The position numbers were made by a program, and so were the translations under genes. A DNA stretch of 64,000 nucleotides from JALORV01 sp963754065 (GTDB taxonomy: Bacteria; Pseudomonadota; Gammaproteobacteria; Burkholderiales; Burkholderiaceae_F). The notes under the pieces were generated by a model that made no database searches, had not been told where the DNA came from, and saw only the letters and a list, made by a program, of their open reading frames with translations. Below are positions 1-10,027 of the stretch, piece by piece (the stretch's first letter is position 1; every line of letters starts with the position of its first letter). Where the stretch lies: the NCBI GenBank assembly GCA_963754065.1, contig CAVWFH010000019.1, positions 15,853 to 79,852 of the forward strand. Direction: 5' to 3'.

Positions 1-3000
1 TGGCCCGCTTCACTCCGTCGGTGTCGAGCGCCGGATCGACCCGCCCGATGATGTCGAGCTTGAGCGCGGGACGATCGTTGAGTGCCTTTGCCAGAGTGTC
101 GACGCGCTTGGCCTGTTCCGGAGCGAGCGCTGAAGAGCCCGCGGTGAACTCCACGACGCCGAGTTCCTCGCCGCCGCCGAACGCCGCCGCCAGCAGCGAG
201 AAGGGCGCGGTCACCACCTTGGTCAGCAGGTTGATGATGACCTGAATGATGATGCCGCCGACCGAGAACTTCGGATCGTTCAGCGTGCCGCTGATCGGCA
301 AATTGATGTCGATTTCGCCGCGGCTGTTGGTCAGCAGCGAGACGGCCAGCAGTACCGGCAGCTTGGTCGCAGTTGGACTGTCCACCTTCTCCCCAAAGGT
401 CAGCTGGTCGAGGAACAGGTGATTGTTCGCGGTGAGCTTCTCGTCCTCGACCTTGTACTTCACTTCCATCGACAGCTTGCCCTTGACGATCGGATAACCG
501 GCGTACTTGACGGAGTAGGGCGTGAGGCGCGGCAGGTCGACCCCTTTCGTGCGTCCCTCGATGTCCAGGAAAAGCTTGGGCGCAAGCGGATTGAGACGAC
601 CGCTGATGTCGACCGGCGCGTCGTCGTCGATCTTGCCCGCCAACGCCAGCGTTGCCGGATCCGTGCTGTCCGACGCGAGCGCCGTGACCGTGCCGCCGAG
701 CCCCGTCATGTTGGCCGTGTAATTCGGCTTGATGAAGTTGTCGGTGAAGTTGACGTTGCCGCGCGTGATCTCGATCTGGCCGATGCGAATCACCGGTCGA
801 GGGGCCGCCGGATCCGCGCCTTGCGGTGTCACCGCCGCCTCCGCCGTGCGGCCCGGTGCAGCCGGCTTCGCGACGTCGTTGCCGGCGAGTTCTCGATCGA
901 CCGGCATCGAGGCCTGGGCCGGGGTGGTTGCTGCTTCAGATCTTGGCCTTCGTTGTTGGAGACGTTGTGCTTTCAACTTGCCCTTCGCGCTTGACAAGGT
1001 CGGCCAGGTTCAGTCGTCCCTGTGCCGATACGATGACGCGCGCGTAGAAGTCCGAAAGCGCGACCTTGCCGACCGTCACTTCCGGTGGCAGCTCGCCGCC
1101 CTTCGCGTCGATCTGCTCCAGGTCGAGTACCTGCCACTTGAGCAGATCGTCCTCGCCGCGCGCGTCGAGTACGTGCAGGTTCGCGAGCCGGGCGCTGCCC
1201 TTGTAAGCCACCTTCATTGGCGCTCCGGTTGCCGCCTGACTGACCGCGACATTGCCGCGCGCTGAAAGCAGGGCATTGGCCAGCACTGCGTTCAGCCGTG
1301 CCGCGAGGTACGGGCGCACTACGGCGATATCGAGGCTGCGCGCATCGACGCGCAGATCCGAAGCCACGGGGTTCCACCGTGCGCCGCCGTTGACGGCGAG
1401 CGTGCCGCCGCTGCCGAAGCGCGTGCGCAACGCGATCTCCGCGCGCTGCGTACCGTCGCTGACGACATTGCTGACGGTGCCGGTGATCGCCGCGGCGCGC
1501 AGCTTCACGTTCGGATCGACTGACTGGTCCTCGAACTGCAGGTCTCCGCGCGTGATCGCCGCCTCCTTGAGGAGGACCTTCCATGGCTGCGCCGCGGCCG
1601 CATCATCCTGCTTCTCGGTCGTCCCCGGGGGCGCGCCGGGCTTGGCGCGGAAGACCGTCAGCCAGTTGATCTGGCCGTCGGCCATGCGTCGCACCATGGC
1701 TCTTGGACCATCGACCGAGAGCCTGGCGACTGTCATCTGTCGTGCCGTCAGATCCAGTTCGGCGCCGTCGATCGACATCGCATCGATATCGAAGCTGGCA
1801 CCGCTGCCGGCCGGGCCCCGGACTCGGATGTCCTTGCTGCGCATCGCGATTTCGCGCAGTGCGATCTTCATGGCGGGATCCGCCGCGGCGAATTCGAGGA
1901 TTGCGTTGACGTCGCTACTGCCATCGAGCGTTGCATTGACGACATGGGCGAGGTAGCGCGCGGCTGTGCGCATCTTGACGTTCTGGGCGGCGAGCGCAAG
2001 TCGCCCCCCAACAGGCACCAGCCCGACTTCGCCGTCGAGTTTCACCGAACCGGCGTCATCGGCAATGTCGCCTGCGACCGTGAGTTTGCCGCGCACGCTC
2101 GACGTGTTCGTCAGGCCGCTCGCGTCCGCGGCCAGGTGAATGACCTGCAGACGGAAGCGACCCGCAGAGTCATCGGCGACGTTGATCGTTCCTTCGCTGA
2201 CGGCCGCATGCTTGAGTGTCAGGGCAAAGGGCGGGGGCACGGGTGCGCTTGCGGGTGGTGGGGCTGCTTCAGCGGACGACGCGGCGGTGGCGGCCGGACC
2301 GGGCATCTCCTGCAGCGGCTGCTTGCCTAACCGCACCCAGTTGATCGCGCCGGCAGCGTCCCGAACGACCTCGACGGTCGGCGCTACAAGCGCAATGTCC
2401 CCGATCACCGCGCGGCGTGCTAAGGGCTCCACCTCGTCGAGGGTCACGCGCAGCGACTTCCACGCCAGCATCGGCTGTGGACTGATGGCCGGTGCGACCA
2501 ACGCAAAGTCACTGACATCGAACGACCCGGTGACCAGGGTCTGCTCCGGCCGTGCAGGCTGTTCACGCTGTGCCGGGGCCGCACGCCGGAACGCAACGCG
2601 CAGATCGGTGCTCAGCGTGCCACGCGGAATGGCGAAGTTCAGTCGTACCGGCAAGTAAGCCACATACGTGGGAATGTCCACCCCGTCGAACTTGAGATCA
2701 ATCGATGACTCGAGCGTCTCGTGAAACGGCCGTGTCTCCCCCTTGATGTCGATCGGCGAGCCATTGAGGCGCGCGAAGAACGCGGGCTGGACCTTGATCT
2801 CGGCGTCCGTCGGCAGGTTGGAAATGAACGGGATGCCGATCCTGAGTTCACTGAGCAGATGCTTCCGCCCGATCGGTCGATCGTCAAAGTTGATCGTGCT
2901 GTCGGTGACCTCGATGTTGTAGAGCGCGAAACGCGCCGGCTCGTCGCTGGTCCTGGGCTTGTCGCGGATGCGGTCGACGATATCGCTGAAGTTGAAGCGG

Positions 3001-3359
3001 TGTGGTTCGAGCCGGACGATGTTCGCGGTCAAACCATCGACGGTCAGCGCGTCCAGCACTGGCGCAAGGCGCAGGATCGATCCGACCGACGCATTGGCCG
3101 TGATCTCGCGCACGGTCAGCAGTGGCGCGGGTTCCCCGCTGCCTTCGACGACCAGTCCGCGCAGTGTCACTCGCAGCGTGTATGGATTCGCACTGATCGA
3201 TTCGACCCGCACGGTGCGGCCGAGCTCGCGCGACGCGACGGTCTCCACCCCCCAGCGCGCGAGTTTCGGGATCGCAAAGTAACCGACGACACCGAACAGC
3301 AGGAATGCAATGGCCGCGCCGATGGCCGTCTTGCGTAGTGCCGGTACCCATCGACTCAT
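1..3359 (-). CDS. DUF748 (AsmA-like) envelope protein, frameshifted, cut by window edge
   Basis: The start is an ATG at 3359. The first ~800 residues have one N-terminal membrane anchor (about residues 12-30) followed by long beta-rich periplasmic sequence typical of DUF748/AsmA-like proteins. These proteins span the periplasm and are linked to envelope lipid homeostasis; that role is family knowledge only. The first frame stops at 936-938. The protein resumes one base later in another frame with good DUF748 C-terminal sequence, including ISGTLNDPKFSVGGI near 270-300, followed by a tail ending LDIIGRVDPALDTDGV that runs off the left edge. The frame change lies at about 936-990 and behaves as one extra base. 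A sequencing indel is more likely than decay, because both halves look well conserved. Convergent partner and true C-terminus are outside the window. Confidence 0.85.
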
Positions 3360-3420
3360 CGTTCCACTGACCCCGCTCGGTGACCCTGCAGATCAGGACA
3401 ATTATGCGTCGCGGCGTTCG

Positions 3421-4080
3421 CTATTGCCGGACCAGACGGAGCAGTTCATCCGGGGCATGGATGATGTGATCGGCGCCCCAGTGTTCTATCGGATCGGCGT
3501 CGCCGAGATAGCCATACGCGGCAGCCACCGTGCGCAATCCGGCAGCCCGGCCCGCCTGCACGTCGCGCAGGTCGTCACCCACGTAAAGAGATTCATCACC
3601 CCTTCTGCCGGCGCTCTGGAGCGCGTGCAGCAGCGGCGCCGGGTGAGGTTTGGCATGGGGGGTCGTATCACCGCTGACGACACACGCGGCACGCGTCGCC
3701 AGCCCCAGGGCACGGACCAGCGGGTCGGTGAAGCGCGCCATCTTGTTGGTGACGATCCCCCACAGTACGCCGTCGGCATCGAGTGCAGCCAAGGTTTCGG
3801 CCATCGTCGGGAACAACACGCTGGCCTCGCACAGGGCCGATTCGTATTCGCGGAAGAATTCCTGCCGCAGTTCCTCGTAACCGTCGTCCGCGGGGGTCAG
3901 GCCGAATGCACGCCCGATGAGCCCGCGCGCTCCGTGCGAGGCGAGTGGCCGCAGCGCGTCGAGCGGAACCGGCGCCCGCCCGCGGTTGGACAGCATGCGG
4001 TTGACGGCCCCGGCCAGGTCCGGCGCGGTATCGGCCAGTGTCCCGTCGAGGTCGAACAGCACCAGTTGGATCGAATTCAT
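3421..4080 (-). CDS. gph: Phosphoglycolate phosphatase, HAD family
   Basis: A 219-residue HAD hydrolase that dephosphorylates 2-phosphoglycolate, a by-product of oxidative DNA repair or oxygenase activity. HAD motif I is DLDGT, with the nucleophile Asp at residue 10 and the general acid Asp at 12. A later VGDDLRD is the motif IV metal site, and KPHPAPLL carries the conserved Lys. Length matches the family. The ATG overlaps the stop of ubiG by one base (TGATG), so the two are translationally coupled; ubiG-gph is the normal betaproteobacterial arrangement. The same frame stays open upstream into ubiG, but that part is antisense-frame noise, not an N-terminal extension. Confidence 0.93.
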   Translation of the reverse strand: MNSIQLVLFDLDGTLADTAPDLAGAVNRMLSNRGRAPVPLDALRPLASHGARGLIGRAFGLTPADDGYEELRQEFFREYESALCEASVLFPTMAETLAALDADGVLWGIVTNKMARFTDPLVRALGLATRAACVVSGDTTPHAKPHPAPLLHALQSAGRRGDESLYVGDDLRDVQAGRAAGLRTVAAAYGYLGDADPIEHWGADHIIHAPDELLRLVRQ

Positions 4081-4853
4081 CAGTGAGTCGTCGGATTGGA
4101 TGCGATCCCGTCGCAGTGACGCGTGCATCCGGCACGTGCCGGTTTCTTGCTCACGACAGACTTGCGGAAGGCCATCAGGTAGTTCACGTCGGTATCGCGA
4201 CCCAGCGCGGCGGACTTCGTGAACGGGTTGTAGGTCATGCCCACCAGTTCGTGCAGCGCCAGTCCGGCAGTCCGTGCGTACTGGGTCAGCTCGCTCGGCC
4301 GGATGAACTTGGCGTACTCGTGCGTGCCGCGAGGCAGGATGTTGAGGACGTACTCGACGCCGACGATCGCCAGCAGGAACGACTTGGAATTGCGGTTGAT
4401 CGTCGAGAAGAACACCCAGCCCCCCGGTTTTGCCAGGGCGGCACAGGCCTGCACGCTCCGGGCGGGATCGGGCACGTGCTCGAGCATTTCCATGCAGGTC
4501 ACTACGTCGAAGCTGGCCGGCTGGTGTTCCGCCCAGGACTCGGCTGCACCTTCCTCGTAGTTCACGTCCGCCCCCGATTCCAGCGCATGCAGCTGCGCGA
4601 CCTTGAGCGGCTTGCCGGCCAGGTCGATGCCGGTGACCTGCGCACCGCGTCCGGCCATCGACTCGGCCAGTACACCGGCACCGCAGCCGACATCGAGTAC
4701 TCGCTTGCCTGCCAGTGGCACGAGACGGTCTATCCACGCCAGCCGCAACGGATTGATTTCGTGCAACGGCCGCATGGGGCCATTCGGATCCCACCAGCGG
4801 GCAGCGATATCGCTGAACTTGCGCAGCTCGGCCGGATCGACGTTGGCATTCAT
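4080..4853 (-). CDS. ubiG: Ubiquinone biosynthesis O-methyltransferase
   Basis: A 257-residue SAM-dependent methyltransferase acting on both O-methylation steps of ubiquinone synthesis. Motif I VLDVGCGAG lies at about residues 52-60, followed by the acidic end of strand 2 (GIDLAGK), and EMLEHVPDP further on. The N-terminus FSDIAARWWDPNGPM is the UbiG signature. I choose the ATG at 4853 (MNANVDPAELRKF) rather than an upstream in-frame codon at 4886, because homologues begin with M-N-A-x-D. A TAACAT -10-like element ends 7 nt before this ATG with no room for a ribosome binding site. A short C-terminal tail (about 20 residues, Cys/His containing) goes beyond the usual end. Confidence 0.93.
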   Translation of the reverse strand: MNANVDPAELRKFSDIAARWWDPNGPMRPLHEINPLRLAWIDRLVPLAGKRVLDVGCGAGVLAESMAGRGAQVTGIDLAGKPLKVAQLHALESGADVNYEEGAAESWAEHQPASFDVVTCMEMLEHVPDPARSVQACAALAKPGGWVFFSTINRNSKSFLLAIVGVEYVLNILPRGTHEYAKFIRPSELTQYARTAGLALHELVGMTYNPFTKSAALGRDTDVNYLMAFRKSVVSKKPARAGCTRHCDGIASNPTTH

Positions 4854-4884
4854 CGTTCGAATGTTACTGGCCCACGCGCCAGGC

Positions 4885-4914
4885 AAAAAAAAGCCCCGCC
4901 GAAGCGGGGCTTTG
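4885..4914 (-). terminator. Rho-independent terminator of the OmpA-like gene
   Basis: An 8-bp GC stem (AGCCCCGC at 4892-4899 with GCGGGGCT at 4904-4911, loop CGAA) is followed on the minus strand by a run of eight T at 4885-4892. It lies 17 nt past the stop of the minus-strand OmpA-like gene. Confidence 0.9.
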
Positions 4915-4931
4915 AGCAGCGAGAGTTGCGT

Positions 4932-5687
4932 CTAGCGCTTGACGGGGCGGGTGCCCACGACTTCGACCTCGACGCGACGATTCGGCTGCAAGCACTCGAC
5001 CAGCTGCTTGAAGTTCTTGACCTCGCCCTTCGGCGACGGATCCGGACACTGCTTGACCGGGTTCGCCGGGCCCTTGCCTTCCGTGTAGACACGGTTCGGC
5101 TCGATACCCTTGCTCACCAGGTAGTCCTTCACGGCCTGAGCACGCGCAACCGACAGTTTCTGGTTGTGCGCCAGGGGGCCGATGCGGTCGGTGTAGCCGA
5201 CTGCAATGATGACCTCGAGGCTCACGCCGGCCAGTTTCGACACGAGATCGTCGAGCTTGGCCTTGCCTTCCGGACGCAGAACCGCCTTGTCGAAATCGAA
5301 CAGGGCGTCAGCCGCGAACGTCACCTTCTCGCTCGTCGGAGCGGGCGGTGGCGGGGGCGGTGGCGGCGTCGGAGCGGGTGGCGGCGGGGGCGGCGGAGGC
5401 GGTTCGCAGACCGGCTTGACCATCAGGTCTTTGTCGCACTCGCAGCCTGCCGTCCAGTTGGGGAACGGCGCGTCCTTGATCACCGTTTTCGCGGCGCGGT
5501 CGACACTCCACGAACCCGTACGCCAGCACAGGCCGAACGGATCGCGGACGATGACGCCACGCGCGTCGATCACATACGGGCTTTCCTTGGTATCAACAAC
5601 AGTGACGTCCTTCATCTGGGCCGAAACGGTCCCAGTGATGGCCATCAGTGCCGTAGCCAGGAGGCCCAGCTTGATGGATTTCTTCAT
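4932..5687 (-). CDS. OmpA-family outer membrane protein with polyproline linker
   Basis: A 251-residue secreted protein. The signal peptide MKKSIKLGLLATALMAITG... ends with A-x-A near residue 23. A short N-terminal region with several Cys follows, then a Pro-rich linker (runs of nine and eight Pro at about residues 97-118), then an OmpA peptidoglycan-binding domain (LFDFDKAVLRPEGKAKLDDL and a C-terminal QPNRRVEVEVVG). The fold binds diaminopimelate of peptidoglycan and tethers the outer membrane to the cell wall. An AGGAG lies about 5 nt before the ATG at 5687. Gene order ompA-ubiG-gph is common in betaproteobacteria, but here a terminator separates it from ubiG. The N-terminal half is too short for a full eight-strand OmpA barrel. 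Confidence 0.9.
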   Translation of the reverse strand: MKKSIKLGLLATALMAITGTVSAQMKDVTVVDTKESPYVIDARGVIVRDPFGLCWRTGSWSVDRAAKTVIKDAPFPNWTAGCECDKDLMVKPVCEPPPPPPPPPAPTPPPPPPPPAPTSEKVTFAADALFDFDKAVLRPEGKAKLDDLVSKLAGVSLEVIIAVGYTDRIGPLAHNQKLSVARAQAVKDYLVSKGIEPNRVYTEGKGPANPVKQCPDPSPKGEVKNFKQLVECLQPNRRVEVEVVGTRPVKR

Positions 5688-5781
5688 ATAACTCCTCACT
5701 CGAGATTGCGGAGACCGGCCGGGGTACCAACTCGGCCGGATATGGCCGGCACCGCATCGGCCGATGATGGCGCATGAAGCT

Positions 5782-7131
5782 TCACGCCAACCCCGCCGTC
5801 TGCAGAACCTGCCGACAGCGATTCTGCCACGCGAGCAGGGTGGCGGCGGGCGACCCCGACGCCCCTCCTTGCGCTTCGGCAAGGACCTGTCTCGTTCTGA
5901 CAACAGACTGGCCGGCCACCCACACATCGGTCGCATGCTCGCGTCCCGCGGAATAGACCAGCTGTGACAGGGGATTGAAGACCGGTTGGGTCTCGATTTC
6001 GGACAAATCAAAGGCGGCGAGATCGGCTTCCTTGCCAACCTCGATCGAGCCGATGCGGCGCTCCAGCCCCAGTGCCCTTGCCCCCCCGAGCGTGGCGGCT
6101 TCCAGGACCGCCGGCGCGGGCAGCACGCTCGGGTCCCGACTTGCCCCCTTCGCAAGCAGGGCGGCCAGGCGCATTTCCGACACCATGTCGAGGCGGTCGT
6201 TGCTGGCGGCGCCGTCAGTGCCGAGGCCGACATTGACCCCGGCAGCCAGCAGTTCTGCCACCGGCGCGATACCGCTGCCGAGCTTGAGATTCGACGCCGG
6301 GCAGTGGGCCACCGAGGCGCCCCGCTGGGCCAGCAGCGCGATCTCGGTCGCTTCGAGGTGGACCGCATGAACGGCGATCAGTCGTTCTGTCACCAGTCCC
6401 AGCCGGTCCAGGCGTGCGAGCGGGCGTTCGCCATGGCGGCGTACCGATTCCGCGACTTCGTCGGCTGTCTCGTGCAGATGAATGTGCACCGGCAGGTCGA
6501 GCTCTTCAGCAAGGACGGCGATCTTCGCCAGTGTCACGTCCTCGACCGTGTACGGGGCATGCGGCGCGAGCGTGAAGCTCACCAGCGCATCGTCGCGACA
6601 GCCATCGCGGGTTGCGAGGCCCTTGCGCAAATAGTCCTCGGCGTCCGAGGCGTAGGCCGTGGGGAATTCGATCGCGATGATTCCGGCCACTGCGCGCATG
6701 CCTACACCGCGCAGCGCGCGCACCGCGGCTTCGGGATAGAAGTACATGTCGGAGCAACAGGTCGTGCCTGAGCGCAGCATCTCCAGCGCTGCGATGCGCG
6801 TGCCGTCGTAGACGAATTCCGGCGACACGAGGGCCTTTTCGAGCGGCCAGATGCGCCGCTGCAGCCATTGCATCAGCGGCAGATCGTCGCCGATGCCGCG
6901 AAACAGCGCCATCGCGGCATGAGTGTGAAGATTGACGAGCCCGGGAGTAAGCACGTGGGTCGAAAGCATCACGCGCTCCGCTGGCGCGTAGCGCGCTTGT
7001 GCCGTGTCCCGGGGCAGCAACGCGAGGATGCGGCCCTCGTGAACGACAACGGCTTGATCCTCCAGTACCGCGGCACGCGGCACGACAGGCACGACCCAGC
7101 GCGCCTCGATCACCAGATCGACGGATTCCAT
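5782..7131 (-). CDS. mtaD: TRZ/ATZ-type amidohydrolase, 5-methylthioadenosine/S-adenosylhomocysteine deaminase-like
   Basis: A 449-residue cyclic amidohydrolase of the TRZ/ATZ group. Metal ligands are visible: NLHTH (H69, H71), HIHLHE (about 217-222), VHAVHL and GTDGAASNDRLD. Relatives deaminate 5-methylthioadenosine, S-adenosylhomocysteine, 5-deoxyadenosine or chlorinated triazines; the substrate cannot be fixed from sequence, so the symbol is tentative. In many betaproteobacteria such a gene is found beside ubiG and gyrA. The ATG at 7131 gives the standard length. It is divergent from gyrA and shares the 214-bp spacer 7132-7345. Confidence 0.82.
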   Translation of the reverse strand: MESVDLVIEARWVVPVVPRAAVLEDQAVVVHEGRILALLPRDTAQARYAPAERVMLSTHVLTPGLVNLHTHAAMALFRGIGDDLPLMQWLQRRIWPLEKALVSPEFVYDGTRIAALEMLRSGTTCCSDMYFYPEAAVRALRGVGMRAVAGIIAIEFPTAYASDAEDYLRKGLATRDGCRDDALVSFTLAPHAPYTVEDVTLAKIAVLAEELDLPVHIHLHETADEVAESVRRHGERPLARLDRLGLVTERLIAVHAVHLEATEIALLAQRGASVAHCPASNLKLGSGIAPVAELLAAGVNVGLGTDGAASNDRLDMVSEMRLAALLAKGASRDPSVLPAPAVLEAATLGGARALGLERRIGSIEVGKEADLAAFDLSEIETQPVFNPLSQLVYSAGREHATDVWVAGQSVVRTRQVLAEAQGGASGSPAATLLAWQNRCRQVLQTAGLA

Positions 7132-7274
7132 GTTGAGGCAGGCGGTTCGAAGTGTGGCGGCGGATCAAAGCACATCGCGCGCCGATTGGCGAGTCGGTTG
7201 ATGCGGCGCCGCCTCGTCCTCAAGGCGACTCCGGCCGCGAACGCGACCCGGGTCGGGCGAAATCGGACCTTCGC

Positions 7275-7290
7275 GCTGGTAGAATTTGCG
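7275..7290 (+). promoter_or_regulatory. Probable gyrA promoter -10 element
   Basis: A TAGAAT hexamer at 7280-7285 in the gyrA leader, 60 nt before the chosen start. No convincing -35 element lies 17 nt upstream. Similar G/C-flanked TA-x-AAT boxes recur upstream of other genes here. Confidence 0.4.
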
Positions 7291-7345
7291 ATTGCATTTC
7301 AGAGCGAACAGGCCTGTTCCGCTCGAACCGACGGCCCCGCCCCTG

Positions 7346-9970
7346 ATGGACCCATTCGCCAAGGAAACCCTGCCGATCTCGCTTGAAGAGGAGATGCGGC
7401 GTTCGTATCTGGATTACGCGATGAGCGTGATCGTCGGGCGTGCGCTGCCCGATGTGCGCGACGGCCTGAAGCCGGTGCACCGTCGAGTTCTGTTCGCGAT
7501 GCACGAGGCGAACAACCACTGGAACCGCTCTTACGTGAAGTGCGCTCGCGTGGTCGGCGAGGTGATGGGCAAGTATCACCCGCACGGCGACAACGCCATT
7601 TACGACACGCTGGTGCGCATGGCGCAGGACTTCTCGCTGCGCTACACGCTGATCGACGGCCAGGGCAACTTCGGCTCGATCGACGGCGACAACGCGGCAG
7701 CGATGCGCTACACGGAGTGCCGGCTCGACAAGATTGCGGCCGAACTGCTGGCGGACATCGACAAGGAAACGGTCAACTTCGTCCCGAACTACGACGGCAA
7801 GGAGAGCGAGCCGTCCGTCCTGCCGTCGAAGATTCCGAACCTGCTGATCAATGGGTCGGCCGGCATCGCGGTCGGCATGGCGACCAACGTGCCGCCGCAC
7901 AACCTCTCGGAGGTGATCGACGGCTGCCTGGCGCTGCTGCGCCGGCCCGAAACGACGGTCGACGAACTCATCGAACTCATTCCCGCGCCGGACTTCCCGA
8001 CTGCCGGGATCATCTACGGCCTCGATGGAGTGCGCGAAGGCTATCGCACCGGGCGCGGCCGTGTCGTCATGCGCGCCAAGACGCACTTCGAGGAAATCGA
8101 CAAGGGCGCGCGCAGCGCGATCATCGTCGATGAGCTGCCCTATCAGGTGAACAAGCGCGTGCTGCTCGAGCGCATCGCCGAAATGGTCAACGACAAGCGC
8201 CTCGAAGGCATATCGGATATCCGCGACGAGTCGGACAAGTCGGGCATGCGCGTCGTATTCGAGCTCAAGCGCAACGAAGTGCCGGAGGTCGTGCTCAACA
8301 ACCTCTACAAGCAGACGCAGCTGCAGGACACCTTCGGCGTCAACATGGTGGCGCTGGTCGATGGACAGCCGCGGCTGCTCAACCTCAAGCAGATGCTGGA
8401 CGCGTTCCTGTCGCATCGGCGCGAGGTGGTCACGCGGCGCACTGTGTTCGAGCTCAAGGAGGCGCGCAAGCGCGGCCACGTGCTGGAAGGCCTCGCCGTG
8501 GCGCTCGCCAACATTGACGAATTCATCGCCATCATCAAGGCGGCACCAACGCCGCCGGTGGCCAAGACCGCGCTGATGGCCCGTGCCTGGGATTCGTCGC
8601 TGGTGCGCGAAATGCTGACGCGTTCGGGCAAGGACATGGCGTCGTATCGCCCGGACGGTCTCGACGTGCGCTATGGCCTGCAGGATGACGGGCTCTATCG
8701 TTTGTCGGAGGAGCAGGCCGAGCAGATCCTGCAGATGCGCCTGCAGCGGCTGACGGGACTGGAGCAGGACAAGATCGTCAACGAGTACCGCGAAGTGATG
8801 GAAACCATCACCGACCTGCTCGACATCCTCGCCAAGCCCTCGCGCATCACCGACATCATTGCTGACGAGCTGCTTGCGCTGAAGAGCGAGTTCGGCGACG
8901 CGCGGCGGTCCGAGATCGTGCGCAGCGCGCAGGACCTGATGACCGAGGACCTGATCGCGCGCGAGGACATGGTCGTTACCCTCTCGCACACGGGCTACAT
9001 CAAGAGTCAGCCGCTGGCGGATTACCGCGCGCAGAAGCGCGGAGGCCGCGGCAAGCAGGCGGCGGCGATGCGCGAGGACGACTGGATCGACCAGCTCTTC
9101 ATCGCCAACACGCACGACACGATCCTGTGCTTCTCGAACCGCGGGCGGCTCTACTGGCTCAAGGTGTGGGAGGTGCCACAGGGTGCACGTACCGCGCGCG
9201 GCAAGCCGATCGTCAACATGTTCCCGCTGGCCGAGGACGAGAAGATCACGGTCGTTCTGCCGATCTCGGAGTACGACGGGCAGCACTTCGTCTTCATGGC
9301 CACGGCCATGGGGACGGTCAAGAAGACGGCGCTCACGGACTTCAGCAATCCGCGCAAGGCCGGGATCATCGCGGTCGACCTCGATCCGGGCGATTACCTG
9401 ATCGGCGCTGCGATCACCGATGGACAGCACGACGTGATGCTGTTCTCCGACGCCGGCAAGGCTGTGCGTTTCGACGAGAACGACGTGCGGCCGATGGGCC
9501 GCACCGCACGTGGGGTACGCGGCATGCAGCTGGATTACGGCCAGCAGGTCATTGCCATGCTGGTGGCCGAGGATGAAGAGCAGAGCGTGCTGACCGCGAC
9601 CGAGAACGGCTATGGCAAGCGCACCTCGATTGTCGAGTACACGCGCCACGGTCGCGGCACGAAGGGCATGATCGCCATCGCCACCAGCGAGCGCAATGGC
9701 AAGGTCGTTGCGGCCACGCTGGTGCGCGGCGACGATGAAGTCATGCTGATTACGACCGGCGGGGTGTTGATCCGCACCCGCGTGGCCGAGATCCGGGAGA
9801 TGGGCCGCGCCACGCAGGGCGTGACTCTGATCGCGCTGGACGACGGCACGACGCTGACCGGGCTGCAGAGGGTGGTCGAGCGCGACAGCGAGGGAGCCAA
9901 TGGCCACGAGGCTAGCGTCGAGCCCGTGTCCGAGACCGATACGCCCGATACGCCGGCGACCGAGGGCTGA
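7346..9970 (+). CDS. gyrA: DNA gyrase subunit A
   Basis: An 874-residue type II topoisomerase A subunit; with GyrB it introduces negative supercoils. The start ATG at 7346 gives MDPFAKETLPISLEEEM, the usual N-terminus; an upstream in-frame codon at 7286 adds non-conserved sequence. The catalytic Tyr is Y122 in RYTE. The quinolone-determining segment reads HPHGDNAIYDTLVR, with Asn where E. coli has Ser83 and Asp kept at 87. The C-terminal domain has six beta-pinwheel repeats and a GyrA box QKRGGRGK near residue 560, which supports wrapping and hence gyrase rather than topoisomerase IV. The acidic tail is normal. The next gene is pheA; the serC often found between them is absent. Confidence 0.97.
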   Translation: MDPFAKETLPISLEEEMRRSYLDYAMSVIVGRALPDVRDGLKPVHRRVLFAMHEANNHWNRSYVKCARVVGEVMGKYHPHGDNAIYDTLVRMAQDFSLRYTLIDGQGNFGSIDGDNAAAMRYTECRLDKIAAELLADIDKETVNFVPNYDGKESEPSVLPSKIPNLLINGSAGIAVGMATNVPPHNLSEVIDGCLALLRRPETTVDELIELIPAPDFPTAGIIYGLDGVREGYRTGRGRVVMRAKTHFEEIDKGARSAIIVDELPYQVNKRVLLERIAEMVNDKRLEGISDIRDESDKSGMRVVFELKRNEVPEVVLNNLYKQTQLQDTFGVNMVALVDGQPRLLNLKQMLDAFLSHRREVVTRRTVFELKEARKRGHVLEGLAVALANIDEFIAIIKAAPTPPVAKTALMARAWDSSLVREMLTRSGKDMASYRPDGLDVRYGLQDDGLYRLSEEQAEQILQMRLQRLTGLEQDKIVNEYREVMETITDLLDILAKPSRITDIIADELLALKSEFGDARRSEIVRSAQDLMTEDLIAREDMVVTLSHTGYIKSQPLADYRAQKRGGRGKQAAAMREDDWIDQLFIANTHDTILCFSNRGRLYWLKVWEVPQGARTARGKPIVNMFPLAEDEKITVVLPISEYDGQHFVFMATAMGTVKKTALTDFSNPRKAGIIAVDLDPGDYLIGAAITDGQHDVMLFSDAGKAVRFDENDVRPMGRTARGVRGMQLDYGQQVIAMLVAEDEEQSVLTATENGYGKRTSIVEYTRHGRGTKGMIAIATSERNGKVVAATLVRGDDEVMLITTGGVLIRTRVAEIREMGRATQGVTLIALDDGTTLTGLQRVVERDSEGANGHEASVEPVSETDTPDTPATEG

Positions 9971-10027
9971 GCGGAAGCCGTACCTTGTCCCGCGTCTACA
10001 ACACCTCGTCTGGACCTGCGGTGCGCC

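Noticed and set aside
3421..4794. A 457-residue Gph with a long N-terminal extension
   Set aside because: The extension is an off-frame reading of ubiG; the Gph family starts at 4080.
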